Assembly (NCBI GenBank): GCA_021803025.1
Contig: JAJZQV010000004.1
Span: 1-64,000, forward strand
DNA: 64,000 nucleotides
DNA from: Actinomycetes bacterium
GTDB taxonomy: Bacteria > Actinomycetota > Actinomycetes > Propionibacteriales > Propionibacteriaceae
Direction: 5' to 3'
Position numbers and translations under genes: made by a program
Notes under the pieces: model-generated
What the model was told of the DNA's origin: nothing
The model's input: the letters and a program-made list of their open reading frames with translations, nothing else
Databases searched by the model: none
Part shown: positions 1-8,588 of the stretch, in pieces
Position numbering within the stretch: position 1 is the first letter of the stretch
How the letters are laid out: each line of letters begins with the position of its first letter

Positions 1-1687
1 CCGCTGTGACGATGGCGGCGGCCAGGGGGTGATCGCTTTGTGATTCGACGGCGAGGGCGACGCTGAGCAGTTCGGATTCCTGGATCCCGGCGGCCGGTGC
101 AACGTCGGTCAGTTCCGGCCTGCCCGAGGTGAGTGTGCCGGTCTTGTCGAAGGCGATGGCGCGCAGGGTGCCAAGGTTTTCCAGCGGGCCGCCGCCCTTG
201 ATCAGCAGCCCGCCGCGTGCGGCGCGCGCCAAGCCGCTCAGGACCGCGCTCGGCGTGGAGATCGCCAGGGCGCACGGGCTGGCGGCGACCAGCACGGCCA
301 GGGCACGGTACAGGGTGGCGGAGAACGGTTCGTCGATGACCAGGCCGGCGAACAGCAGCACGACGACAAGGATCAGCACGGCGGGGACGAACACCCGCTG
401 GAACCGGTCGGTGAAGCGCTGGGTGGGAGAGGTCTGGGCTTGGGCTTCGCTGACCATCCGGACAACGCGTGCGAGCGTCGAATCATTGGACAGCCGGGTG
501 ACCTCGATCTCCAGCGCCCCTGGCCCGTTGACGGTACCGGCGTAGATCCGGCTTTCGGCAGGGATGTCCGTCTCGCCGCGAGGGGCCTGCGGGCCAAGCG
601 GGGCCTTGTCCACCGGAATGCTCTCCCCGGTCACGGCCGCCTGATCAACGCTGCTGCGACCCAGGAGGACAAGACCGTCCGAGGGGATCCGCGTGTTCGG
701 TTTGATGATGACGGTGTCCCCAAGCAGGATTCCCTCCACGGGGATCTCCTGCTCGCTGCCGTCACGCCGGACGATCGCGGTGCTGGGGGCGAGTTCCCCC
801 AGCGCCTCGATCGCCCGCCGGGCGCGCCCCATGGCGTAGCTTTCCAGGGCGTGGCCGATGCTGAATAGAGCAAGCAGCAAGGCGCCCTCTGCCAGTTCCC
901 CGAGCACAGCGGCGCCTGCGGCGGCGACCAGCATCAGGAAATCGATCTCGAACCGCTTGGCCCTCACGCTCTGGAGGGCTTCCTTGAGCGTGTAGTAGCC
1001 GCCGAAGAAATACGCGGCGATGTAGAGCGCCGTAGAGACGCCGTCCGCCGCCGCCGAGCTCAGTCCGAGCAGGAAGCCCGACGCCAGTGTCACGGATGCG
1101 AGAATGGCGAAGATCAGTTCGCTGCGCTCCCCAAAGACCCCGCCGTGCTTATGATCGTGATCCTCCCCCTTTTCGGGGGCTTCAGCCGCGGTCGCGGCCG
1201 CTGCGGGTCCGCGCACTTCGGCCGCTTCAGTGGCTCGGTGCCGTGCGGCGCGTGGCGGTGTCCCGGAACGCTCAAGCAACTCCCGCACGGCCTGCTCCGA
1301 GGCCAAGTCCGCGTAATACTCGACACGAACGGAACCTGTCGCGGAGACGTGCGCCTCCACCACGCCCGGGGCGTTGCGCAGCCGCTGTTCGAGCAGTTGC
1401 GCAGGGGCCAGCCTTGATACGCCGTCCACCTCGAGACTGAGGTGTCCGAAGTCGCTGTCGACCCGGGTGCCCAAGGATATGGCGAGTTCGCGGATGCGCT
1501 GCAGGCTGATGACATCGGGTTCGAAGTGCACGCACAATTGCGCCACCGAACGGCCCTGCTTGACGTGGGCGCTGATGACGCCCTCACGCGCCTGCAGGCC
1601 CGCTGTAAGCCGTTGTACGCAGGCATCTCTTTCGTCAAGCGCCTCAGGAAGCACGGCGTTCAGGTCAAGTTGTGTGTCGGTGGCCAT
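1..1687 (-). CDS. Heavy-metal P1B-type ATPase, C-terminus cut by window edge
   Basis: Membrane ATPase expected to export soft divalent cations such as Zn, Cd, Co or Pb. The ORF stays open from the ATG at 1687 to the window edge, giving 562 residues. Visible parts are a His-rich linker (EDHDHKHGG) before the first helices, the actuator TGES (residues 353-356), the ion-binding SPC in the sixth helix (470-472) and the phosphorylation site DKTGT (Asp514), followed by an SDHPL motif. SPC rather than CPC or CPH is typical of P1B-4 (CtpD/CadA-like) pumps. The N-terminal ~150 residues look like two HMA-like folds without a clear CxxC. The ATP-binding half lies outside the window. It is third in line after an ArsR repressor and a zinc-ribbon protein, 59 bp downstream, so probably metal-induced. 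Substrate is inferred from the motif only. Confidence 0.93.
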   Translation of the reverse strand, partial: MATDTQLDLNAVLPEALDERDACVQRLTAGLQAREGVISAHVKQGRSVAQLCVHFEPDVISLQRIRELAISLGTRVDSDFGHLSLEVDGVSRLAPAQLLEQRLRNAPGVVEAHVSATGSVRVEYYADLASEQAVRELLERSGTPPRAARHRATEAAEVRGPAAAATAAEAPEKGEDHDHKHGGVFGERSELIFAILASVTLASGFLLGLSSAAADGVSTALYIAAYFFGGYYTLKEALQSVRAKRFEIDFLMLVAAAGAAVLGELAEGALLLALFSIGHALESYAMGRARRAIEALGELAPSTAIVRRDGSEQEIPVEGILLGDTVIIKPNTRIPSDGLVLLGRSSVDQAAVTGESIPVDKAPLGPQAPRGETDIPAESRIYAGTVNGPGALEIEVTRLSNDSTLARVVRMVSEAQAQTSPTQRFTDRFQRVFVPAVLILVVVLLFAGLVIDEPFSATLYRALAVLVAASPCALAISTPSAVLSGLARAARGGLLIKGGGPLENLGTLRAIAFDKTGTLTSGRPELTDVAPAAGIQESELLSVALAVESQSDHPLAAAIVTA

Positions 1688-1746
1688 GTTGCCCTTCTCG
1701 GGTGGACCGAGGTCAGCGGTGGATGGAAAGGGCGTGTGCGCGCCGA

Positions 1747-2046
1747 TCAGTCGAAGAGGTCCCCCAGGAACCCGCCGCGCTTGCGTCCTCGACCGGAACC
1801 GTGACCACCGTGGTCGCTGTCCCTCTGGTCGTAGCCGTAGCCCTGTGGCTGAACGGCTCCGGGGCCAGGGGGTGGCGATACGGCGTAGTAGGAGCGTTCG
1901 GCGTCGATCAGCTGCTCCAGCTCGCCGCGGTCGAGGAAGATTCCGCGGCACCCAAGGCATTGGTCGATGAGGACGCGGTTGCGTTCATAGCTACGCATCT
2001 CCGCTCCGCACTTGGGGCAGGTCAAGACAGTGGGTGAAGCGTTCAT
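1747..2046 (-). CDS. TFIIB-type zinc-ribbon protein
   Basis: A 99-residue protein that starts with a zinc ribbon: CPKCG near residues 10-14 and CLGC near 30-33, with the family pattern C-G-I-F-L-D-R-G-E-L around 32-41. This is the zf-TFIIB fold of small bacterial proteins of unknown function. The rest is a low-complexity tail rich in Gly, His, Asp and Arg, ending in a short hydrophobic FLGDLFD. The His/Asp-rich tail could bind metal, but that is inference. Its ATG overlaps the stop of the ArsR regulator upstream (ATGA), so translation is probably coupled. The P1B ATPase follows, which makes a metal-handling or sensing role plausible. Confidence 0.85.
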   Translation of the reverse strand: MNASPTVLTCPKCGAEMRSYERNRVLIDQCLGCRGIFLDRGELEQLIDAERSYYAVSPPPGPGAVQPQGYGYDQRDSDHGGHGSGRGRKRGGFLGDLFD

Positions 2047-2498
2047 GAGGACTCCTGGTGGATTGGGTGGACAGGTAATTCGGGTTCGTTCGTGATGGCA
2101 ACGCCGATCACCGGAGAATGGCCGACGTGGGTGATGGCCAGGTCCAACAGCATCCTGACGTGGCTGTCATTCAGCCGGTAGAACACGTGGCGGCCCGAAC
2201 GGCGGGTCGCCACGACCCGGTGCGCTCGCATCATACGAAGTGCCTGGCTCGCCGAGGATTCGCTCAACCCACTAACCGACGCCAAGTCATGCACGCACGT
2301 CTCACCGGCTTCGAGCAAGGTGGCCAGGATGAGGACGCGACCGGGGTCGGCCATCAATTGAAAGACATCAGCCAAGCGCTCCACGTCGGCCGCCGACGGC
2401 AACGAACGCCGCAGGACTGCGACCCGTTCAGGTTCGTCAGCCGACCGACGCCCGGACACCCGATGAGAGGTCGACGAAGTGCCACCCTGCATGATCAT
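2043..2498 (-). CDS. ArsR/SmtB-family metal-responsive repressor
   Basis: Winged-helix repressor of the ArsR/SmtB type. The central part reads as the family core: LADVFQLMADPGRVLIL, then the ETCVHDLA segment that corresponds to the ELCVCDL metal site of CadC/CmtR-like sensors, then the recognition helix LSESSASQALRMM and the wing region RRSGRHVFYRL. Only one cysteine lies in this motif, so the metal site cannot be assigned by sight. In-frame starts exist at 2504 (GTG), 2498 and 2492 (ATG). I prefer 2498 because a TAATAT hexamer lies six bases before it, fitting a leaderless transcript. The gene overlaps the zinc-ribbon gene by four bases and heads the operon with the P1B ATPase, which it probably represses in the absence of metal. 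Confidence 0.9.
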   Translation of the reverse strand: MIMQGGTSSTSHRVSGRRSADEPERVAVLRRSLPSAADVERLADVFQLMADPGRVLILATLLEAGETCVHDLASVSGLSESSASQALRMMRAHRVVATRRSGRHVFYRLNDSHVRMLLDLAITHVGHSPVIGVAITNEPELPVHPIHQESS

Positions 2499-2504
2499 CT
2501 GCAC

Positions 2505-2510
2505 ATATTA
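2505..2510 (-). promoter_or_regulatory. Putative -10 box of the ArsR operon
   Basis: The minus strand reads TAATAT here, six bases before the ATG at 2498. The surrounding AT-rich stretch (2502-2522) stands out from the GC-rich background and is where an ArsR/SmtB operator would be expected. I see no clean -35 element and only an imperfect inverted repeat. Confidence 0.45.
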
Positions 2511-2640
2511 GCATCCGATAAGAGAGAGCGTCGCCGCCACGTCGCGAACCTGGCGGCGGCGAGAGTCGGTGTCATGACCACCATGGGAGGCGTTGCGCCT
2601 AGGTTGGTGAAGGCGGTCACCCATCCTTGACCGGAGGAAG

Positions 2641-3055
2641 TGCGTAGCGACCTGGCTGAGGACGCGATTGCCTACTGCGGCCTGTTCCCGCTGGCGCTCT
2701 GCGTCTACACGGCCTGAATCGCCCGGCGGTGACGATGTCCGCTACGAGGAGGGGATGACCGGCAAGGCGATCAGCGCGTGGACCGTGGCCGACGTCACTT
2801 TCGCCAACGGCGGCGCAACCTCGGCGTCACGTCCCAGTCTTCCTCACTGTGGGGACCGGGGCGATCGTGGCCAAGTCGATCGTCTATCTCATCCCTGGGG
2901 GCGGTGCTCGTGCTGCTGGCGAAGTTCGTTCTCGCCCGCCGACCCATCGCCGGTATCCTGAAGCGCGGGGAGCACGTCCTGTTCCCGGTCGACCTGATCG
3001 ACCTCGGCTTGGTCATCTTCGTCGAGGGCGGCGCCTTTGGCCTTGGGCGCCTCAA
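2641..3055 (+). pseudogene. cadD-like cadmium transporter remnant
   Basis: No single frame is open, but pieces in different frames line up with CadD-family cadmium resistance transporters. In order: SDLAEDAIAYCGLFPLAL from about 2645; AWTVADVTFANGG near 2779-2816, which matches the conserved VTFANGGDN of the family; then GAVLVLLAKFVLARRP and VIFVEGGAFGL near 2900-3043, the usual C-terminal end. Stops and frame changes separate these pieces and the N-terminal helices are missing. The gene is therefore dead. It sits between the repressor/P1B ATPase operon and lspA, consistent with an eroding cadmium-resistance cluster. Family assignment is from memory of the motif. Confidence 0.6.
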
Positions 3056-3069
3056 ATCCTCGGCATCCT

Positions 3070-3246
3070 TTCAAAGGAGCAGCCATTCTGAACCACTCGC
3101 ACCCACACCTGGAGCACCGGAGGCGGCTGGCGGTCACAGCCACCATCCTGCGTCCCGCGGTCGTCGGCCAGGACACCGTGGGCCGCGCTAACGCTGCCTG
3201 CGCGATCGAGGTCGCAATTGCCCAGGCGGAGGAAATGTCGACGTGA
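3070..3246 (+). pseudogene. Possible cation-diffusion-facilitator N-terminal remnant
   Basis: One frame reads NHSHPHLEHRRRLAVTATI from about 3091, which resembles the His-rich start and first helix of CDF-type zinc/cadmium exporters. It then becomes unrelated sequence and stops at 3246 without any of the six helices. It overlaps the ribosome-binding site of lspA. A short accidental ORF is the alternative. Confidence 0.25.
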
Positions 3247-3802
3247 CCACACCCAACCCCACCAAGAGCACCGGGGCGACCCGGCCGCGAGCCGCCCTGT
3301 CGCCACCGTCACGCTGCTGGCCGCGGGCGACCTGGGCTTGAAAGCATGGGCGAGCGCCTCCCTGGCCGACGGAAGGGCGGTGAACCTCGGGCCCATCCAA
3401 CTCCGCTTGGCGTTCAATCCCGGGGTGGCATTCAGCCTCGGTGCCAACCTGCCCGTGGGCGTCGTGATCGGCGTCGCCGGCCTGCTCGTCGTCGGGCTGG
3501 CGATCCTCGCCTGGCGGGCGACATCCACTGCCACCGCGCCGGCGCGGCTGGCCCTGGCCGTGATCCTGGCCGGCGCGGTCGCCAACCTGGTCGATCGGGC
3601 TGCAGACGGGGTGGTGACCGATTACCTGCACACCGGCTGGTTTCCGACCTTCAACCTGGCCGACGTCTTCATCACCGGGGGTGCCGCAGCGCTGGTCCTC
3701 GTCAGCCTCACCGGCAGCCCACGGGCAGGTCGCGGCATACCCCGGAAGACGCCAGGAGTTCCAGATGGACACCCACCGGGGGATGAGCTTGGGGTGCTCT
3801 AG
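3243..3802 (+). CDS. lspA: Lipoprotein signal peptidase II, apparent N-terminal frameshift
   Basis: Aspartyl membrane peptidase that cleaves lipoprotein signal peptides. Both catalytic motifs are present: NLVDRAADG and the downstream FNLADVF, each with its Asp, plus the N-x-GVAFSL motif (FNPGVAFSL) and four hydrophobic stretches. The best start is GTG 3243, ten bases after GGAGG. From it the reading frame gives a plausible N-terminus but stops after 32 codons. The conserved body (VTLLAAGDLGLKAW onward) is one frame away and joins near 3300, where a single missing base would account for it. Either the gene is inactivated, the assembly has an error, or translation starts internally. lspA copies are known passengers of lead and cadmium resistance clusters (pbr, Listeria cadAC-lspB), which fits its neighbours. 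Confidence 0.8.
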
Positions 3803-4243
3803 ACACGCGGCCGGGGCCAACCGCAAGCCACGGGAAGGCTCGCGGCGATTCGTCGGGGGTATTAGGGCCTCATGACGTAAATATCGGTGGAAAGCAGCCA
3901 GACCAGATGCTGACGGTTCGGTTTGGAACCAGGTTGAAAGCCCACGGGACGGACGCCAGCTGCTTGAAGCTGCGATGGGGCCCCGGTAGGAGCTCGGAGG
4001 GCGGAGCATGTGACCACCCAACATGTTCGCGCGTCAGTTTCGCGGTTGCGCAAGTGTGTGCAACCAATGATTTGCGCAGCTCGGGCCGCTCGAGGTGAAC
4101 GCGCGGTGACCACAGCGGCCGGGTGCTGCGTGGCGACAGCAGCGGGCGAGGTGCCTAAAGCTCGCCCGGTTGCCGGTTGGCGGCACCGCTCCACCAGCTG
4201 TGGGGGTTGCCCATGGCCCGAGGTCTGGCCATGGACGGGACGA
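3803..4243. other. Gene-free stretch between lspA and the CPBP gene
   Basis: No frame has a convincing protein. The only structure seen is a six-base inverted repeat GGTTGC/GCAACC at 4044-4065 that contains a TTGCGCAA palindrome. There is no T-run next to it, so it is not an obvious terminator. Confidence 0.4.
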
Positions 4244-5233
4244 TCACGGGGTCGCGGACGCGCGTCCCTCGCGGTTTGGTGGGGTGGTAGTCGTCTTGGG
4301 CAGGCGCAGGAGTCGGGCCGCGGCGAAGGCAGCGGCGGCGAAGGTGGCGAAAATGACGCCGTTGGTCAGTGCCTCGGCCCAGGTGAGGGTGCGGACTCCT
4401 CGGATTTGGGCGATGCTGGTGGTGAGCGCCGCCATGGTGAAGGCGCCGAGGTTGTTGACGATGTGGGCGGCAATGCCAGCTTCGAGGCCGCCGGTCAGGA
4501 TGACCAGGCCGGAGGCGAGGAGCCCGAAGGCGAATCGATCGACGAACAGGGCAGGGCTCTGGGTTCCGTGTAGCCCGGCGAACAAGAGCGAGGAGACGGT
4601 CGCCCCGAGCCATGGACTGGACGTGAGGCTCCCCAGCGCCTGAAGCAGGTAGCCGCGGAATAGGTACTCCTCTGCTGCCGCCTGCCATGGGGTGACCACG
4701 GCGACCACGGTCACGAAGCCCCACCATCCGGGCTGTGGCGCAATCTCGAGCTTTGGGCCATGAAGGGCGGTTACCAGCACAGTGCCGCCGATGATGATGA
4801 ACGTGGCAATTCCCAGACATAAAGCCAGATAGGGCCGACGAAGCCGTCCCTCTACCGAAGACAGCCGACCGAAGGGGACACCGTGCAGCCGTGTCATCAA
4901 CAGCCAGCACAGCGGGATAAATGCGGCAATGGCGAGGCCGTTCGCTGCCAACCCGGCGGGAATCTCGTATTTGGCCGCTGATTCGCGGAACTCATTCAAC
5001 GGAACCCTGGGGGCTTGGAAAAGGAAGGCAGCAGCGGTCAGCGCCAGACTCAGTAGCGGGATGATAGTGAAGTAGGTCACGAACGCCAAGACGATCCCCA
5101 ACAAGGACGCGGCCGCGCTGCCCGGCCGCCTCATTTGTTCGGCATAGTTCAAGCTCCTGCGCACCCCACCAGGCCGGGCGGTCTGGGGCGTGAGTTTCTC
5201 CCGGCGGAAGCGGGGGAAACCGTCCAAGCGCAC
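4244..5233 (-). CDS. CPBP-family intramembrane metalloprotease
   Basis: Polytopic membrane protein of about 329 residues with the three conserved motifs of the CPBP (CAAX protease/bacteriocin-processing, Abi) family in order: EEYLFRGYL (two adjacent glutamates and Arg), FAGLHG, and HIVNNLGA. At least seven hydrophobic helices are apparent. An in-frame extension to 5425 is possible, but GTG 5233 is preceded at five bases by GGGAG and the extra N-terminal residues look non-coding. The C-terminal ~15 residues are Thr/Pro-rich. The family includes prenyl-protein proteases and self-immunity proteins; the substrate cannot be predicted. It stands alone, transcribed divergently from the PAP2 gene. 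Confidence 0.85.
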   Translation of the reverse strand: MRLDGFPRFRREKLTPQTARPGGVRRSLNYAEQMRRPGSAAASLLGIVLAFVTYFTIIPLLSLALTAAAFLFQAPRVPLNEFRESAAKYEIPAGLAANGLAIAAFIPLCWLLMTRLHGVPFGRLSSVEGRLRRPYLALCLGIATFIIIGGTVLVTALHGPKLEIAPQPGWWGFVTVVAVVTPWQAAAEEYLFRGYLLQALGSLTSSPWLGATVSSLLFAGLHGTQSPALFVDRFAFGLLASGLVILTGGLEAGIAAHIVNNLGAFTMAALTTSIAQIRGVRTLTWAEALTNGVIFATFAAAAFAAARLLRLPKTTTTPPNREGRASATP

Positions 5234-5389
5234 GACACTCCCTTCATCCGAGCGTCGACCTGGCGCGGGGGCCCGGCTAGCGGCGAACGGCGGTCGACAG
5301 TAACCTGGCCACAGCCTAGCTGGCAGCTCTGGAGTATGTTGCCCCGACCTGGTGAACCCGAAGCGGCACGCTGCCAAGGCACCGGAAGG

Positions 5390-5423
5390 GATGCGCGCAT
5401 GGGCCATGGCCCATGCGCGCATC
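5390..5423. repeat. Perfect 34-bp palindrome
   Basis: The two halves are exact reverse complements with no spacer: GATGCGCGCATGGGCCA in the left arm and its complement on the right, centred on CCATGG. No T-tract follows on either strand. It lies between divergent genes, about 160 bp upstream of the CPBP start and 370 bp upstream of the PAP2 start. It could be an operator, a cruciform or a recombination site. Confidence 0.9.
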
Positions 5424-5792
5424 AACGTCGCCTAAGGTATTCATCTGCTTCCGGCTCCAGTCTGCCTTCACATTCCGAGATTTGCTGAGGGGGCTGAGGT
5501 CTCTCTGTCCAGTTGGGGCAACGATTTCCCGCTCCTGCCAGGATAGTGGCAAGGTCCGCGGCTCGCCGCAGCAGGCTGGCCGGCAACCGCAGCGCCGAGA
5601 TGGCACACAAGGTGGGGATTGGCTGGCCGGTGTGCGAGCGCCTGGCGGATAGCCAATTCGTTCACCGTACGCTGGTCATGCTCCTGTTGGGAGTGGGCGG
5701 GTCGCGCGCGTCCCCTCTTGCCCGAACGCCAGCGGCTCGATCACCCGGTCGGGTCTGTGATCGAGGCGCTGACCTACTCGAAAGTGGTGCCT

Positions 5793-6584
5793 ATGACTTC
5801 GCCGAAGACTGACCTCACGCTGCGATCTTCGGACGGTGTGGGGATCTTCCTGAAGACCGGCCATCCGGCGAGGCTGCTCGCAGTGGCGGCTGCAGCCTTC
5901 GCGCTCCTGGTCGTCACGGGGATCGCGCTCAGACCTGGGCAGGACCTCGGGTTGGCCCGGGCACTCAACGGCCTGCACACCGGGGCGCCTGGAATGGTTG
6001 CTTCCGCCATCTACAACGTGTTCGAGCCAGTGCCCTCGGCCGCTCTGACTGCCGCACTTGCCGCGCTGATCTGGATCGTCCGGGACTTGCGCACCGGCGC
6101 CGCGTTCGCGGGCGTGGTGGCCCTCACCTGGATCCCGTCGGAGATCGTTAAACTCATCGTCCATCGCGGCCGGCCGGACGTGCTGGTGTTGCCCCACCCG
6201 TTCTTCCCGGTTCAGACAGACCCATCGTTCCCTAGCGGCCACACCGCGTTCATCGTGGCCTTCGTCGTGGCCCTGGCGTTCGTGACGGACGGTACCCGGT
6301 GGCATCCGGTCGTCGTCGGCGTGGGGACAGCTCTGATTGGGCTGGTGGCACTGGCGCTTGCGGTCGATGCGGTCCACTACCCGACCGACATCGCAGCGTC
6401 CGTCGCGTGGTCCCTCGCCGTGGCTCCGGCGGCGCGCCTGGTCTGGGTGGACTGGGTGATGCCTCGGATACCTGCCCTTGCCACGGGCCCGACGACCAAC
6501 CGAGACTCCATCGCGGCGAAGCCCCCCACCGGCGTCCAGGACGGTGGTCCGGCCACCCCGACGGACGAACCGACCAGGACATAG
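5793..6584 (+). CDS. PAP2-superfamily membrane phosphatase
   Basis: Integral membrane phosphatase of 263 residues from ATG 5793. The three PAP2 motifs are present: K-x6-RP (KLIVHRGRP), PSGHT, and the C-terminal region DAVHYPTDI with the catalytic His and Asp (variant of SRxxxxxHxxxD, with Ala/Val in place of Ser-Arg). Five to six hydrophobic stretches surround them, and the last 40 residues are a Pro/Thr-rich cytoplasmic tail. Such enzymes dephosphorylate undecaprenyl diphosphate, phosphatidic acid or similar lipids; the exact substrate is open. In-frame starts exist upstream as far as 5619, but that sequence does not look coding and no start has a strong Shine-Dalgarno sequence. It is followed by about 370 bp without genes. 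Confidence 0.85.
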   Translation: MTSPKTDLTLRSSDGVGIFLKTGHPARLLAVAAAAFALLVVTGIALRPGQDLGLARALNGLHTGAPGMVASAIYNVFEPVPSAALTAALAALIWIVRDLRTGAAFAGVVALTWIPSEIVKLIVHRGRPDVLVLPHPFFPVQTDPSFPSGHTAFIVAFVVALAFVTDGTRWHPVVVGVGTALIGLVALALAVDAVHYPTDIAASVAWSLAVAPAARLVWVDWVMPRIPALATGPTTNRDSIAAKPPTGVQDGGPATPTDEPTRT

Positions 6585-6953
6585 CCGGGGCACCCCGAGG
6601 ACGCCGGCGTCGACCTCTGGCCCGGCGTCACCCGCGAAGGTGGACCCCGAGCAACACGCTCAGACGCCCTTCGCGCCACCCGCCAAGGATCTGGTCGCGA
6701 TCAGCACCTGACGTGCTGGTCCCGACGTCGAGCCCGAGCCCCCGATGGACCCGGCGCCTCGCGGCAAGTACGACCTCACGTCGGGCTCCAAGCTCGTTGC
6801 GGCTCTGCGGCTCCGCGGCTCTACGGACGGGGATTCAACGTCCGGAGAGAATCGTCCTGCCGGGCTCGACCAGGGGGAGGGGCTCTGCCAGAGCCCGTGC
6901 CCAGCTCCCGACCGCACCGGTTTGGGTACCCCGAGAAGTTCGCCCTCAACGGG
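6585..6953. other. Gene-free stretch before the NRAMP gene
   Basis: Frames are open here only because of the high GC content, and none matches a family I know. The stretch presumably holds the PAP2 transcript end and the promoter of the NRAMP gene, but I see no clear hairpin with a T-run. Confidence 0.4.
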
Positions 6954-6972
6954 TGAGGTTAGGCTGCCCTAA
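6954..6972 (+). promoter_or_regulatory. DtxR/IdeR-like metal box
   Basis: The 19 bases TGAGGTTAGGCTGCCCTAA agree at 16 positions with the DtxR/IdeR consensus TTAGGTTAGGCTAACCTAA. The box ends one base before the GTG start of the NRAMP-like gene, so repressor binding would cover the promoter or transcription start. This suggests repression by an iron- or manganese-loaded DtxR-type regulator. Confidence 0.7.
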
Positions 6973-6973
6973 C

Positions 6974-8317
6974 GTGCCACCAAACCCGTTGAGCCTCTTC
7001 GAATCCAGCATTCCCGATGCGCAGGACACTACCGAGCCCGTCGCTGAGCGTCCCTCGGAGGCTCGCGTGCCCAGTGCCGGACGCCGCAGGGCGATCCGGA
7101 TGATGGCGATGATGGGGCCCGGCCTGATGGTGATGCTGGCCGACACCGACGCGGGCAGCGTGATCACCGCGGCCCAGTCCGGGGCACGCTACGGCTACCA
7201 GCTGGTGGTCTCCCAGTTGGTGCTGATCCCGATCCTGTACCTGGTGCAGGAGATGACGGTGCGTCTGGGGCTGGTGACCGGTGAGGGGCACGGCGCGTTG
7301 ATCCGGCGAATGTTCGGTACAAGATGGGCCTGGCTCTCTGCGGTGACCCTCTTCGTCGCCTGTGTCGGCGCGCTGCTCACCGAGTTCGCCGGGCTTGCCG
7401 GGGTCGGCGCCCTGGTCGGGCTGCCCAGGGCGGTCTCGATCGGCGTGCCCGCGATGGTCATCATTGTGCTGGTCCTGCTGGGTCGCTACCGGCGGGTAGA
7501 GGTCGTCGGAATCGCCATCGGCGCACTGGAACTGCTGTTCATCCCGGCCGCCATCATCGCCCGCCCCAACGCGCAACAGATGCTCCAGGGACTCAGCCAC
7601 CCGATGCAGCTCGACACCGGCTACCTCACGCTGCTCGCCGCCAATGTTGGTGCAGTCATCATGCCGTGGATGGTCTTCTATCAGCAGGGCGCGGTGATCG
7701 ACAAAGGCAGGCAAGGGCTGGGTCTGCGGCAGGCCCTGCGCGCATCACGGGTGAACACCGCGATCGGCGCTGTTGTCACCCAACTGGTCATGGTCGCGAT
7801 CGTGGTGGTCACCGCGGCCACGATCGGTGCCCGCGATCCCGGAGCCAGCTTGAACAGCATCGGGGACATCGCGGCGGGCCTCACCCCGTTCCTGGGACGC
7901 ACCAACGCGGTCCTGCTGTTCGGCCTGGGCATGGTCGGCGCCGCGGTAGTCGCCGCACTTGTCGTGGCGCTAGCCGGCGCCTGGGGAATGTCGGAGGTCC
8001 TGGGCTGGCGCCACAGCCTGAACGACTCCCCACGCCGCGCCATGGGCTTCTACGGACTCGCCGTGGCCGGCCTCCTAGCGGGAGCACTGCCCGTGCTGCT
8101 TTGGCCAGACCTGATCGGCCTCTCAGTCGATGTCGAAGTCATGAATTCCATGCTGCTGCCCATCGTGCTGGGCTTCCTACTCGCGCTGGAACGCAAGGCG
8201 CTACCACCCGAAATGCGGATGCAGGGCGCCTGGCGGCTGACCACCTACATTCTCTCTGGACTCGTCATGGCCCTGGGCGTCTACACCGTCTTTCAGACTC
8301 TCCTCGGCACCACCTAA
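6974..8317 (+). CDS. NRAMP-family divalent metal transporter, atypical motifs
   Basis: Polytopic membrane protein of 447 residues with the NRAMP layout of about eleven helices. The helix-1 metal motif, canonically DPGN, reads DTDAGS (57-62), and the helix-6 motif, canonically MPHN, reads MPWMVF (230-235). The first acidic residue is thus kept, while the Asn ligand and the His are changed. Divergent NRAMP members with altered ligand sets include the Mg/Mn transporters called NRMT, so the substrate may not be iron. The start is GTG 6974, directly after a DtxR/IdeR-like box, compatible with a leaderless, metal-repressed transcript. Later in-frame starts near residue 43 would remove only a hydrophilic tail. 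Family assignment is firm; metal specificity is inference. Confidence 0.85.
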   Translation: MPPNPLSLFESSIPDAQDTTEPVAERPSEARVPSAGRRRAIRMMAMMGPGLMVMLADTDAGSVITAAQSGARYGYQLVVSQLVLIPILYLVQEMTVRLGLVTGEGHGALIRRMFGTRWAWLSAVTLFVACVGALLTEFAGLAGVGALVGLPRAVSIGVPAMVIIVLVLLGRYRRVEVVGIAIGALELLFIPAAIIARPNAQQMLQGLSHPMQLDTGYLTLLAANVGAVIMPWMVFYQQGAVIDKGRQGLGLRQALRASRVNTAIGAVVTQLVMVAIVVVTAATIGARDPGASLNSIGDIAAGLTPFLGRTNAVLLFGLGMVGAAVVAALVVALAGAWGMSEVLGWRHSLNDSPRRAMGFYGLAVAGLLAGALPVLLWPDLIGLSVDVEVMNSMLLPIVLGFLLALERKALPPEMRMQGAWRLTTYILSGLVMALGVYTVFQTLLGTT

Positions 8318-8588
8318 ACCCCACCACGCCGCCCCTCAACAACTGCAGAACCCCGCCATCTATCGGCGAAGGTCGCAGGAGTGGACGGCTTCCCGGCTCG
8401 GCTCCCTCACTCGGGGGAGCGCGAGCATGCGGAGTTGCGCTTGCGGCGGGCACGGCGACGGGTCATCGAGCGACCCGATTGAGGTTTGGTCAAGGTTCCT
8501 TGAAGGTCTTGTGTACATGCCGGATCTGAGTCGCGCCGACCACGTGATGACCGACATGGTTCGGATGTCCACACATCGAGGAGCCCTG

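Noticed and set aside
4044-4065. Terminator of lspA
   Set aside because: Stem of six bases, far from the stop and without a T-run.
8427-8588. Longer N-terminus for the Met/His-rich protein
   Set aside because: It would place a hydrophilic stretch before the signal peptide; GTG 8589 with GAGGAG is better.
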